Assembly (NCBI GenBank): GCA_037783415.1
Contig: JAZGTN010000025.1
Span: forward strand, 310,001 to 374,000
Direction of reading: 5' to 3'
DNA: 64,000 bases
Source: Leptasterias polaris
Lineage: Eukaryota > Echinodermata > Asteroidea > Forcipulatida > Asteriidae
Below, in pieces: positions 1-37,672 of the stretch (its first letter is position 1; each line of letters begins with the position of its first letter). The translations under genes and the position numbers were made by a program. A model generated the notes under the pieces. That model saw only the letters and a list, made by a program, of their open reading frames with translations. It had not been told where the DNA came from and made no database searches.

Positions 1-1267
1 TATAGTGGTAGTTGAAGTCCGTCAAAAATGCTGACGTTCGAGACTCCAAACCTTTTACCTCGATTTAGTTGAAAGACATCGGTTGTCAATATTGTGTATG
101 ATAACATGTCAGGTACCTCGTAGTTAATTACACTATATAAAAATAAAAATTAGCTTTCACTTATGAAAATATAAGAGTCCAATTTTCAGACTTGCAAATG
201 GTCCATATTTTGAAGAATATGCCATGTGCATGTACATGTATAGTATGTTGCATTTGTTTTCTGTACTTTGTTCAGTGTCATGATTTCATTCTAAAAAAAT
301 AATAATAATTGCTCCAGGTATCTTGAAAAACTATTTTGTTGGAGTTCCTCTCTCTCAATAAGTGTTTGAGCCTGTGAACAGAGGAATGTTTTAATAGATA
401 CACTGTATGGAAGATAAACTGTGTATCTTTCATGTGACAAATTCATGATATATTTTCTCAAATATTTTAGCATGATATGTATTGCACACATTATACTGTA
501 ACTTACATTGTCACCCTGTAGACTTGAAACTGACTGTAAACCTTTGTAAGTTATAGGATAAAAAATAACCAAAGTTAGTTCAGAGACACAAGTAACTTTA
601 TTTTGTTTGTAGCACTACAATTTACAAGCACAGTTGCTTTAAACAAAATCTGGGTGCAAACATGTTGTAGTGTGCCCATGTATTTTTAAAAAAAATTATC
701 TGAGAAGTGTAGAAGGGTTTGTTTGTATTTTATTAATTTTATGTATGTTGGGCCACAGGTTTGAATATATTAAATGTGTAAATAAATTTGCTAACCATGT
801 GTTTTGTTCCTTGGTAAATTATTTTATCATACAGTGTAATGAAAAGCACTGAATGAAAATTAACTGCCAACAATCATACAAACATCAGGTTTGTATGCAA
901 AATAAAACCAAGGAAAAAACCACAATGGAAACTAACTAGATAATAATAAATCCATTTTCGGTGAACAAAGAGAAATTGACCAAAACAGGATTTGAACCTA
1001 CAAACTCTGGGTTTCATGCCGGTGCTCTACCAACTGAGCTACAATGTATCTAGCCCTATGTTTGGGGTCTCCCTATTTTGTCAATCTTTGTTCAGGGGCA
1101 CCAGTCAGAAGTTTTGTGAAATCAATCAAAATAAAACCAACCCAGGTGCATCCACATGACTTAGTGCATGTACAGCAGATGATAGCACTCTTTTATCAAT
1201 AAATCCCAGCTACATGTATATAAATTCAACACAATTATAATATACTTAATATGTCTACGTCTATTAA
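1..1267. other. CUL2 intronic sequence at the window edge
   Basis: This AT-rich sequence lies downstream of CUL2 exon 9. Apart from the tRNA-like SINE head at 980-1045, I see no exon, and the open frames do not resemble cullins. Confidence 0.6.
980..1045 (-). repeat. tRNA-derived SINE head
   Basis: On the minus strand there is an A-box region TAGCTCAGTTGGTAGAGC and a B-box GGTTCAAATCC at tRNA-like spacing. The anticodon stem and the acceptor stem do not pair, so this is a SINE-type relic and not a working tRNA gene. Confidence 0.65.
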
Positions 1268-1905
1268 CCAGTTCGACGCGAATGACGAGTTAACTCGCGA
1301 GAATTTTTTTTACTGACACTAGGAGGACGAGTAAACTCGCCAAATTTACATATGAATCGCCGTTACCCTCAGCGTGCGAATTGTGTATGCAGTTGTAGTT
1401 GCATTGCGGGGTACCAGGGATATATCTAGTGTAATTTACTAGCGATTGGTGGCGCTATTGAACTTTTACGGACACAGGGCCAGCCGATGAACACAACGAT
1501 TGAGATGACATTTGTTGACAAAATCAAGATGGCGGCCTCCATGAGAAAACGCGTGTACAATAATGACACGGAAATTCTTTGATATTTTGTATCGTCAGGG
1601 TCCTCTAATTCCGATTCATCTAGTTCAGAGGAAAGTAAGGGTAATAGTTCAATAATGCAAATTTTTCTGGGGGATCCATATCTTGAGATGGTGAAATGTG
1701 AGTTTAAACAAAAAGAGAGAAATGTGAAGGTGTTTTCCCCTGTTGTGACATGTTTTTTAAATCACAGAGCTTTTTATTTCAGAAAATTGTCATAAAGAAT
1801 AAAATTATGCCAGCACTTGCACTTTTTTTTTTATTTCAACAAAATTCACAAAAGTATCCCGCGTGGGGGGTAAATTCTGTGAAAATTTATCCCGCGTCGA
1901 ACTGG
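1268..1905 (+). mobile_element. piggyBac MITE with TTAA target duplication
   Basis: Perfect 13-bp TIRs CCAGTTCGACGCG (1268-1280) and their reverse complement (1893-1905) are flanked by TTAA on both sides (1264-1267 and 1906-1909), the signature of piggyBac. The 638-bp interior keeps what looks like the start of a transposase: ATGGCGGCC near 1531, then a Ser/Glu/Asp-rich stretch (SSNSDSSSSEESKG) near 1600-1646. It is therefore probably an internal-deletion derivative. Its TIRs differ from the ends of the element at 10467, so it belongs to another piggyBac family. Confidence 0.88.
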
Positions 1906-1964
1906 TTAACTAAATAATCTGGTGATCTTATTTGTTGAATAGTTGTGTGTTATCAACTACCTAC

Positions 1965-26417
<24,453 letters not shown>

Positions 26418-26889
26418 GGCCTATGAAATTAGATCACTAGTTTCTCGTCAGAATCCATTTATCAAATTATATATATATTTTTTTCATAACTCATTATTCA
26501 TTATTTCTCACCAAGAAAAAATAAGGCAAATTATTATTGGCTAACAGTTGCGCCTGGGCCTGTCAAACCATTGTTCGACCGCGTAGCTCGCGTAAGCGCA
26601 AGGGTTCAACCTCGACCACTGCGACAATACGACCACAGTTCCATGCACAAAGGCCTTGCACGTATTACACGACCTGTAAACAAGGTGGATGTAGATAGCA
26701 TGGCGGTTGCTGTAAAACACGGACCGCGCAACCGGAACAGAATCTTTTCGCTAAAGGAGTAGTTTGCGTCGGATTTTCAATGTTGTTTTTTTTTATAATG
26801 AAATTTCAGTAAATAATTAATTTTTTTGGTGCGGGGCCAAAATCACATGCGGGCGCTGACGAGAAACTAGTGATCTAATTTCATTGGCC
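26418..26889. mobile_element. PIF/Harbinger-like MITE
   Basis: The 34-bp TIRs begin GGCCTATGAAATTAGATC and mirror the right end (26856-26889) with a single mismatch. They are flanked by the 3-bp duplication TAA (26415-26417 and 26890-26892), the PIF/Harbinger preference. The 472-bp interior has a short open frame (26571-26762) with no recognisable domain. Confidence 0.85.
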
Positions 26890-29800
26890 TAATCCAAAGT
26901 TATCACTTCTTGCAACTTCTCCAAGTCCTTCCTTCAGGGAGATTCAAGCTACATGCTCTTTTGTGCAAATGTAATGTCTGCTCCTGTTACATCAGGCTGG
27001 AAATCCTTCAACGCAACTTCAAGACGTGGGTAAACACACTGTATACTGTTTATGATATGAGCTTGCACAGGAACAAACGGCGGCGAAAGGAGGACTTGGA
27101 GAAGTTGAAAACAGCCCAAACAGAGTGACTTTGTTCGATCGGATTATTCAATGATGATGTGCCCAATGGTTGGAGAAGAAGTCCACCTGCCCGTCACACT
27201 GTTTTGAAGTAAGTAGTTTTGCGGCTGTTTTAGGGTGTTTTCCTATAATTTTTAAGTGTTTTCTAGTATCAAAACCCAGGTACATGTCTTTCAGAACAGC
27301 ATTACATGTCTTTCAGAACAGCATTGCAAAGGTTAAATTTAAAATGATAAGATGGTCCTTTTGTTGACCATGTCTATACATGGTCATACTCTCTGCGATT
27401 ATTCGTCCGTTCAGGGGAAAACAAATATCAAAACTTAATTAACTAACTTAATCCTTGCCATTTTTTATTTTAAATTGTTTTTTATTTGATCCTCAGAAAG
27501 TTTGGTTACCAATTCACAATATAAATCTTGAGGCCTAATGTCTACTTAATGAGGGCGTATTATTGGCAAAAAAGTGAAATGTTTGATGCCACTAAAATGC
27601 GCAATGAGAACTGACAATTATCATTATTTATTATTATATTATTTTGCGATAAACAAAACCAGATTCAGACGTCTTAAAAAATGTTATGATAATGTTATCA
27701 ACTACTAGACATACACTAGATTTACATACATGACATACATGTATACATACATGATTGATAGATACAGCGTTAGAGTAGTGTTGGTTCAGCTCATCCCTCC
27801 AACCAGCAGGGACATAATGAGGAAGATTCGGCTAACAAACAGCGAACACACATGAAAGAAGAATCGAAAAATATCTTCTCACTTTGATTTTTAAGGCAAA
27901 AAGCAAATTTTTATGAGAAAAACAACTTCAACAATGACATCTTATTGTTATACTTCTCTTTATTTCACTTTAGGGATGCTGTTCTCAAAGTTGTGTAATG
28001 TGCAGTGTCTTTCGTGAAGGCTAGGTCATCCCCCTCGCATATGTAGCGGACAGTCTTCTCTCTTTACTTTAGACCATAGACTTTATCTCCCCGTGAAATA
28101 TCGTCGGATCAGGAAGAAACTGCGTGATAGCGCCCTCAATATTCAGTACTTAAACATTCTTAATATTATTTTGTTATACATTGTACGTCGTGTGTGTGTG
28201 TACGAATACGGTACGGACGAACTAGCGCACTGAATGTTTTCCGAAAGTATGCATGATAAAGAATCGTGTGTCGCAGTCTCGCTTATCAATGATTTAATTA
28301 CTTTCCCCAGAGAAGAGGAGTACCATGCTGTATTATTTCGCCCATTATTTCCATTTATGTGCAGAAATTGTACATAAAACCACAGTTGCGATGGTTAGCC
28401 CAATCACCACTTGTATGTAATCATGGTAAGAATAAAATTGTATGCACGACCATTGATTTACAAAATGTACATGTATCCTCCCCTGTCCGGTTTTCGATGT
28501 AGTATGCCTTTTTCTTTGAATTGAAAAAAAATAAAAATATTCCATAATCAACTGATGCCCTAATTACCTTCCTTTGTTTATAAGAAATATGCAAACATAT
28601 ATTAAAACGTGATGGACATTGAAACTTTCACACCACGCACCGATCTTCGATGACTTCAATAGCGTCTCATTTGTTTTGAGTTTGACCTGTTTTCGATGCA
28701 AACAAGAAAGTATGGTGTCCGGGTGAAGCCATACGTGGAAGAAACATCTGCAGTGACTATTAGTGTTCTGTGAGACTTAGTGTATGACTCTATAGCCAGC
28801 AGTTTTCTTCATTTTATTCAACATATTTTTTATTTAGTTTTAAAAATAACCATGGTATTTTTTAAAAACTAAAAAAATAAAATAAAATAAAAAAAATGTA
28901 AATAATTCTTGGCTTTCAAATCTTATTTTTATTTAGTTTTGTGTCTTTTTATGTTTCTTAACATTTATAATAAAGCATATAAATAAACAGTGATAATCGA
29001 ATCACAAAGCTGATGTTTAAATTTTAATATTAATAACAAAAATGATAGAGTGTTAACAAAAAAAAATTATCCAGACTATTAGAAAATGATATAAGGCACG
29101 TGGCTTCTTTAAGCCTCTGTATTTTTTTCCCCAGAATGCTCAGCAGAATGTTCAGTCACATGATTTGATCATCGTGAATTGTGAATTGAAAAAGTGTTTG
29201 ATGAAACTTTTTCGGTGGGAATTTTTTTTTTTATGGCCCCGACAGTATGACATATTTTTGTACCTTGCAGAAATGCCTAAAATACCACAACTTTTTGCAT
29301 TTACAAGTGCAACTAACCAGTGGAGCCTTACATGTTTCTAAGTTTTGGTCAAATGAGAGGAGACTCTTTGCTTGGCAAGTCAAACCACAAAAATTGTATC
29401 TAGGGACTGTTTACATCGCGCGCAGAGTGGTCAAAGGTTTGCCTCGATTTCAGGGACCCCCTGAATACAGGGCGTCCTACGATAAACGTACGGACCTACT
29501 TAGAAGTGGGTCGTCGTGGACGTTCTGTCATTTGCTGACTGGAAAAGAGGGACACTGATTTGTACTGAGCGCAACTCCTCAAGTCTAGTGTAGCTGCGAG
29601 TGGAATGACGAGTGTGAGTGCAACCATGGAACAATTGAATAAGCTAGCCATGATGGATGGTGTGATGGAGGGACTAGAATTCAGAAATCTTGTATTTTTT
29701 TGTACGGCAATAATGATCTTAATCTAATTCTATGGTGTGATAATCTAGTCCTCCTATTCCGAAAGTCCTAGCTACTGCACTTGTCCTAGTCCTAGCCTAG

Positions 29801-30232
29801 ACTAGCCCCATTTATCATGTGCCAATACTCTGACTTCCTCCGATCCTTGGCCCTACGCCCATGTACCTCCAGGAGGTGAAATCATTTTTCGAATAGAAAC
29901 TCACGTTTTTATGCCGAGATTTTTTCCCCAGTTGTCACTTAAAAATTGTAGCTCATTTGTGGACAGCACATTAAAACGAAAATGTGCGCGCTCGTTTTGG
30001 TGTAATTTATGAAAAAATCTGATGCGTTACTGACACGAAAAATTTCCCAAGTAGGAAATGTACATGTACAAATAAGACCTTTAATTTGTTTGTCATTTTT
30101 TTGCAGTAAACTGCCCTTTCCAAGGTGGGGCCATAGGGGAGGCGGTGTGTTATAAAAGTTGACTTAAATCACAAGCTGTAACAAAGTGACGCTAAGCAAT
30201 AAATTCCCTCCAAAAAGGTAACAAATGCCTTG
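26890..30232. other. Intergenic region between CUL2 and GALNT11
   Basis: Mostly AT-rich. A segment near 29400-29540 is richer in CpG, but its open frame has no domain I know. CUL2 or GALNT11 leader exons may lie here; they cannot be recognised without transcripts. Confidence 0.4.
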
Positions 30233-30313
30233 CCAATATTCTGCTCTCATTGGCTGACATATTTAACTTGGGACCAATCAAATCGCTTTCGCCACTACGC
30301 TTATGCTGATTGG
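30233..30313. promoter_or_regulatory. CCAAT-box cluster, candidate promoter element
   Basis: Four CCAAT boxes occur within 81 bp: CCAAT at 30233 and 30274, ATTGG at 30249 and 30309. Such clusters are typical NF-Y sites. They lie about 0.6 kb before the GALNT11 start codon, in the space between two divergent genes. No transcription start can be placed from sequence alone. Confidence 0.35.
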
Positions 30314-30903
30314 TTGTTGGCCCGATCATCTGGATCTGCCAAACTAAATAGCTTCATACATCAAAATTGCCCAAATGGGCCAGCATGTCTAACCGTCAAC
30401 ACAATGACAGTACATGTATACAACACAAGCCTAATCTATCACGTACGCACAGCAATCGCCGATCCAAGCATGGAATGCACAGACTAGGAGAAATATGATT
30501 GGAGTATTTGCATTTGATCATGAGTTTGATCAAATGAGTTATACAATGCCCCTTTCCACATAACTAGAGCGTTTGTGTTAGTGTTTCCTAAGGCCTGATC
30601 CATACTGTAAGTTACTGTACTTCGGTAGTCATGACCCTGGATACTCCCAACATTTTTTAATTTACCCCAATTGGGTATGTAAAATTTAAATAACACAAAG
30701 TCCATAAGACCCTTTACCAGAATGTACAAAATCTCAACACATGGTCTGTCGTAGGCCTTGAGTGACATAACGAAGAGCTGCGATTATTGCAGCTAATGTA
30801 AATCAAAGAGTTAAATAACAGTGACAATATATTTATTTTTGACAGATTGTGAACAAATTCGTCCAGCAAACTAACAGCAAGAGTTCAAGAGTGATGTGAA
30901 GAG

Positions 30904-31352
30904 ATGGCTAGCCTACATCTGCGTTGTTTCTGCTATGGATTGATTGTATCATCTATTACGTGGGCTGTCATCATTTATATGTTTTTAGCTGAAGTAAGTC
31001 AACGTGAACATGTTGATGTACAAGGCAGCAAGCGTTTTCCCCACCGATTGGTTGTTAACTATAAACTCACAAACAATATAGAATTAAAAGCTGAAGAACT
31101 TTCCAAAAATGACGATATTTACAACGACTTTATTAACAAAAACCTTATTATTAGGCAAGTGAACATTTCAAGTGACTTAAACCAAAAACAAGGTATCAGC
31201 CTGAAAGGTAATGATATAATTGATTTAGGAATAATAAAAACAGATGGAGATAGACAATTGCGAGATGAAGGATTCAGAAAGCATGCCTTTAACGAGCTTG
31301 TCAGTACGCGAGTGGGATATCATCGTAATGTCACAGACACTCGAAATCCATT
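30904..31352 (+). CDS. GALNT11: GALNT11 exon 1: cytoplasmic tail, membrane anchor, stem (residues 1-149)
   Basis: The ATG at 30904 precedes a short tail and a hydrophobic stretch ([20 protein letters not shown]), typical of a Golgi signal anchor. The stem follows, then [11 protein letters not shown] and [12 protein letters not shown]. Donor GTAAGT is at 31353. A likely acceptor (TTTTTGACAG, 30836-30845) lies in the 5' leader, suggesting an upstream non-coding exon. Confidence 0.9.
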
Positions 31353-34300
31353 GTAAGTATTAAGCTGTATGTAATACATTACACATGTGCTTTAAGATTA
31401 AATCATACTTTTAAATGTAAAGAGAAATATCATGTAAATTACACATGTTGAAGTTGGGTGAATTCTTTTCTGAAAGTTTGTGGTGTCGAGTTGCTTTGAG
31501 TTCCCCTTTTTTCCAAGTATGAATCTTCCTTTAATATTGCAATATAATAAACTGAACTTCCTTCTGTGCAGTAACACTAACATACATACATGTAGGAGGG
31601 GGATATTGTAGTATAGTATTGAGGTCACCTGTAGGCAAGTGGGCCTGTGGAGTAAGGGTTAATGAAATAAAATAAGCAGATCATCAATTATTGAGATGGT
31701 AAATTGTGTTGGCTGTTTGAAAAACATGCAGTGACTTTCTTTGCAGATCTTTTCTGATCAAAACAAACAATTTACATGTTTAATTTAAAATTTTGATTGA
31801 CCTGCAAAGGTTGAAGCTTAACTTTGTTTCCCTGATATTAATGTACATTGTATACAATAACTAAAAGAGGAAGGGTATTCGGAGTCGGTGAATGCTTCTG
31901 GAAAATGTCAATATTGAATGTTTACCAAACTGTCATGGCAGATTGTCACAAAATTGTCAACAAACATGATTTGATACATGCAGTTAATTTTGTTATGTTT
32001 GCTTGTGTTCTCCATAGATGTAAATACAAGGTATACTCAACAGATCTACATCTGACAGTAAGTGTGATAATTTGTTTCTACAATGAAGCATGGTCCACTT
32101 TGCTACGCACTGTGTATAGTGTACTGGATAGGACTCCAAGGAATCTCATTCATGAAATCATTTTGTTGGATGATTGTAGTGATTTTGGTAAGAAGCTTTA
32201 TTATTTTACACTGGCCAGCAAAGGTGCTATGAATGAGCATTCTGGTGCCGTCTGATCATGTTTCCTGCATATTGGAATTTCATTAGTGGAAACCTTTGTA
32301 CAGTAGCTAAACCAAAAGACCTACATGTATCATTGCAGTAATTTACTGTATTATTGTATGACCTCGTGTAGACTCAACTTGAATGAAAAATAAACGGGAG
32401 AAGTAGCTTCATAGTGGATTGCTAAAGAAGCCTTTTGCTTTTGGCCATAATTAGTATTGTAGAAAAATATACAATGTATGCATTAAATAAGTTGAAAACC
32501 ACTTTACGACAGAAAACTAGCCTATATCATCCACAATTTGTTTCCTTAACTGGCTCATGGCGGACAGTTTTGGTCACCCGGAATAACACAGCACATACAT
32601 GTAGGCATGGAAAAGTTTTGGGATTACCAACCAAAAGTTGTCAAGGAATAAGGAGGGTTCTGATGGGTTTTTTCCCACAACAGTCAACAGTATTACAGTG
32701 TTTTAATCCCTCAACCCACTGGGCTAGAGGGGTATTGTCATTGCCTACGACTGTGTGCACTTTTGTTTCCAGACTGTAATTTCAGTCAGAAGTGACATTT
32801 GGACTTGTAACTTTGGTGGGGGTTGCCCTTGGGAAAATAAAGGTTGAGATTGTTTTGGGGTGAAAAGGTTCAAGGTCATGGTGGTGAGTTAAAGCTTAAT
32901 GGTTTCTGGACTGTTTATCCAGTTAGAAGTGACATTTGTACCTAAAACATGGGTGGGGGTTGCCCATGGGAAAAGGAAATTGAAACTAGACATGATTGCA
33001 TTTGTGAACAAATGCAGAGCTGTTTCGCTAATAATATTTTCAAATTACTCAAGTGAATATGAAAGTCTTTTTGTATTCAAAGCAGTTATGATGTATCAAG
33101 GTTCCTGGTTAAGGTCACGTGAGGTCACGCACACTGAATAAAATGAAGCCCTAATTAATCCCTACCCAATCCTGCAAACAGAATCCTACGGTCTCTTGTG
33201 GCTGATTTGATACGCATTTTCAAATATTTAAATTATAAACCTTTAAGATGACGTCACGTGACAGGTGATGACGTCATCATGACATCCTTGTTTTAGACAC
33301 ATTATTGCACCAATGCCTTTCATTCACTGAAAGTTTCATCGCAATTGCTCTTTAGGAACTATGCAAAAGGCCGCTTAGAACGAACTGTGCGTTATTTCAA
33401 TGACTTCCGGAAGTCTGAAGAATAAAAATTAAAACAAAAACTCTAACAAAAACAAGAGCTGTTTCGCTGCGAAACAGCTAATTAAACAGGCAATTTAGAA
33501 AAAAAAATTAAAAACCCAACAACTTGAACAATGTTGACCACATCTCATGACACCAGCCGACGATCATACAGGTAAAAAGTTCTCAAGGAACATTTTAGTG
33601 TAACATTCTCAGAGGAATGCTTGTTTGGCACAGATGCACAGTCAAATGGATCGTATTGACTATCACCATTCCAGAATATGTTCTAATGTGGCTGGAATGT
33701 GACTGACTTTTATGCAACACTCCTCACCAGGTGTATTAGTTGGTGTGTTTAAGGATTCAAATGAATCTTGTGCAAGTTATAAAAACTGGTCAAACCATCA
33801 TAAAACTGGTCAAACCATCATGAAATTTGTGTGGGTTCTACTTGCAGTATCATTTTTAATGAAGATGGTATTTGTGAGGGATTGAAAGTAGAGATGATCT
33901 GTTTTTGCTGCTTGAGGTTTTCTTCTCCCCATGGAGCTATTTTTGAGATTTGTAAGCACATACATACTTCATTTGAAAATACCATTATAAAACTATTTGG
34001 AGGAATTGAAGAATTAGTTACCAGCATTCATTTATGATGTGCCTTGGATGCACAGGTTGGTGTATCTCTTTTAAACCCCTTGTCCAACATCTAGGAATGT
34101 AATTGGTTGCCCTTAATTTCATATGTGAAAATAAGATATGGCACCCGAATTAACTAACTAGAAATATCTCTTTTTCAGACCATTTGAAAACTAAACTTGA
34201 TGACTATGTTTCTGCAAATTTGTCTCCACTGGTAAAAGTACTTCACAATCATCAGAGGGAAGGTCTTATCAGGGCACGCACCATTGGAGCAAGAGTAGCT

Positions 34301-37300
34301 ACAGGAGATGTACTCATGTTTTTGGACAGTCATTGTGAGGTGAGCCCCTATTGGCATGAAGTCAGATATCTCAAGTTGTGCTCATATTGCCATAACATTG
34401 ACCACATCAAAATGGCCAATGCTTTTAGAACAACTTGACAACAATAGACCGATTGCGTGACCAATGTCATGTGACCTATAGTGGGTTTAAAACATCAACA
34501 AACAAGGCGTCCTCCATAGGAAAGTGCCGTTGTTGTAAAGAACATTGATTTTTGCATACTTGATCAAGACTTGTCTGTCTGGAAGTACCTGTATGTGAAG
34601 ATTATTCCAGAGTCTGTAACCTACCGGAGTGGCTAAAAAACAGCCAGTTCGGACAGGTTCTGGCAAGTCTTGTAAATTCTGCACGATGTGATGCATGCGG
34701 ACGACGCGATCAAGCACTTTTCAGCACAAGAATGTCACAATTTTGAAGCTAAAATTATCCAAAAGAAAAGGCTTTCCAAAACTGTATGATTCCTTTGTCT
34801 ATTTGAAATTCCGCAAGGCTAAACGGTCATCTTTCCCACGCTCTTTACTTTTATTACTGTGATTTACATTACAAACAAAAGACCGGGTGTCTGTGTAACC
34901 CAGGTTGGACTCCTCCATTACTTACCAGGGCGAGGATGGCTACATGGTCGTCTGACGCCGGTAGTACATAACTCAAAATAAATCTCTCTGTGGTTTAATA
35001 CTGGTACCTTATGAAACAGTAATGGGATTTAAATCAATGTCACAACACACACCTTTAATAGGGGGACTTGGCAAATGTGTTATTATTTACTACAAATAAA
35101 AATATAGCCCACTCTCGGTTTATGGATGGGTCCAGCATAGTCTTTGCACGTCTTTGCCATTAGCTGCGATGACATAGCACCCACTGTAAGTCACGTGATA
35201 ACATGTAAGCATTGGTCGTGCAATTGGCGCTCTGGCAATTGGTCTATATTGTCATGGTACCAAGGTCCAAGGTTACTCTATTACTTTTAGATGTTTTAAC
35301 TTGTACATTCAAATCAACCTAGATTGAATTTTCAAATAATCTTGACAACTTTCTGGGGTCGTGTGAATGTGAATTAAAGTTTGCTTGCTTGTAGTATTGT
35401 ACTTACATGTACATGTTCTACCTCATTCTGTCATTCCCTGGTGCTTAACAACCTCTTCTGACCTTTAGTGGGCTCCAGAGAATGAATTGAATATTTACAT
35501 TGACATTGACATTGACATATTTGACAAGAAATCTGAGGATGTTTTGTCCTGAGAAGCCAAACATTTTCCACTCCAGTTCCTACAGACATCTCATTTAGAT
35601 TGTCATTTTCCCAACCTGGAGTATGGCTAATGTTTAAACATACATGTAGTACATGACATGTATTAGTAAACTAGGATGCATGTTGTATTATTCAACTCCA
35701 TACATGCTTTCACACATACACATCTATACACATCTTCTTTAGTCACTGTGACAACGGAGAGTTCATCTGAACAATTTTTCTCCTGAAGGGACTTTGTTTC
35801 CAGTGTAACTTCCCTTCCACATCAGCCACCTAGAATACATATACTTGGCAGATCTACCAAAAATAAACAGAGAATGCGGAAGATCCATTTTGCCATATAC
35901 CTAAATGCCATGTGATATAATTTTGCCATACATGTACGCATGTCATGTGGTATCAATACACAGAGTCTACTTAGACACAGAGGTCAAGGTCAGCTTTCAC
36001 TGGATTCTCATACAACCGGGCTCTACTAATTATTCTGTTGGTTTATTATTCATCTTTCTCATCTTTTGCTTGTTTTTCAAAAGTAATTTTTTGAAAAAAC
36101 AGACGGGGCATGAATTTTAATGTTTAGTAAGTTAACCATAAGTTAGTCATATAAGTTAGCTACATGTATAAGCCACAACCGATAATCGTGCTAATGGTCA
36201 CTACTCTATGCTTACAATCTTAGCCCTGAATTTTGGCATTTAGCCTTGTAAGTGAAAAATGTTTAGTATAATGTGAAGAAGGCATTCCCACAAGCAAAAT
36301 CTTTGCTAACATGTGGAGCACATACATGTACATCTTTGTTAAAAGTATAATTTATATTTGTTCATCTCTTTTGTTTGCGTGAAGGTGAATGAAAAGTGGT
36401 TAGAACCTCTTCTTGTGCGCATTCAGAGTGATAGACACAAGGTGGTGTGTCCTATCATTGATATAATAAACTCGGATACATTTACCTATCAAGCATCACC
36501 AATGGTAAAAGGGGGATTCAACTGGGGCTTGCATTTCAAATGGGAGAATCTTAATAGCAGTTTGTTGAAGGGCAAGGAAGATTACGTCAAGCCATTCAGG
36601 TAAGTTACCAACCAATCATGTATCTTTCAATTGTGTATTTATGGTTTTAATGTCAAGATAACCATACTTTTTATTTGGGGTTTTGGCCATCAGCCAAAAC
36701 TACCTTTGTTTTCATCAAGATTTATATTATTTTGTATCAAAAAATACCTCAAGAGAGTTTATGCACCCTGATTAGTCAAAGACTGGTCATGTGGGGTATT
36801 TTAACATGTGGCATGGTTGGCATGATTGGCTTGTAAGTAAAGCACTTGCCTGTTGCCAAAGTGACCCAGGTTCGATACCCGGCTAAGGCCATATGTGAGT
36901 TTTGCGATCTCTCCCATGCCACAAGGATTTTTTGCCGGGCCAGCCGGTTTTCCTCCCTCTGGAAAAATCAAACACTTTCAATCTCAGGCTGTGCTCCATG
37001 GTCTTACATGTACATGGGTTGATATGGCTGTAACATGTATGATACTCAATTTCAAAAGACAGTTTTTAAAATGATGGGCCCACCATATTTTATCGCGTCG
37101 TGCAATAATTATTACCGGAGCGCGTGAACGACTCAAGCCTGTAGGGTTCTGCATCACGGATTACCTCGTAATCCTGCATGTCTTTGATTTTGTCGTCTGA
37201 CGACTTAAGTCGCTAAAACTACTAGCAGAATTACTGACACTATTGCTGCTACTGTCATAAATGACTTCCGCAGTTATGCTATGATTCTCCCAAGAATGTC

Positions 37301-37629
37301 ACTTTCAGCAATGGTGAAATTTGTCAGAGAAAATTGGCAAAACAAGCTTGCGTGTGCAGGGAAGTGTATGACAACACATGACCTCTTCCTCTCTGTGACA
37401 TCATGCAGTTTGGGGGTCTTTTCGCGATTCGGAGTGGCAGTCCAAAAAAAAAGGATTTTTTATATATTTTTATTTATTTGACATAATGAAGTATCATTCT
37501 ACAGTTTTATTGAAAACGGAACCGCAACAAAAATCGCTCTTGTAACACTTTAAGGTATGATTTTCAGGCAAAATCGCCTTGAAATTAGCTCCGGCAATTC
37601 GGCTGGTTGATCTTACTTACGACCGTGCC

Positions 37630-37672
<43 letters not shown>

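Noticed and set aside
291..572. Possible CUL2 exon on the minus strand
   Set aside because: The 93-residue frame does not resemble the part of CUL2 expected after exon 9.
980..1045. Functional tRNA gene on the minus strand
   Set aside because: The anticodon stem and acceptor stem do not pair.
26571..26762. Open frame inside the Harbinger-like MITE
   Set aside because: 63 residues, no recognisable domain, and it lies within a non-autonomous element.
29247..29558. 103-residue open frame upstream of GALNT11
   Set aside because: No domain recognised and no splice partner; it may overlap promoter or leader sequence, but coding is unsupported.
34184..34438. Stand-alone glycosyltransferase-like ORF
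   Set aside because: This is GALNT11 exon 3 with read-through into the intron; the donor at 34340 ends the coding part.
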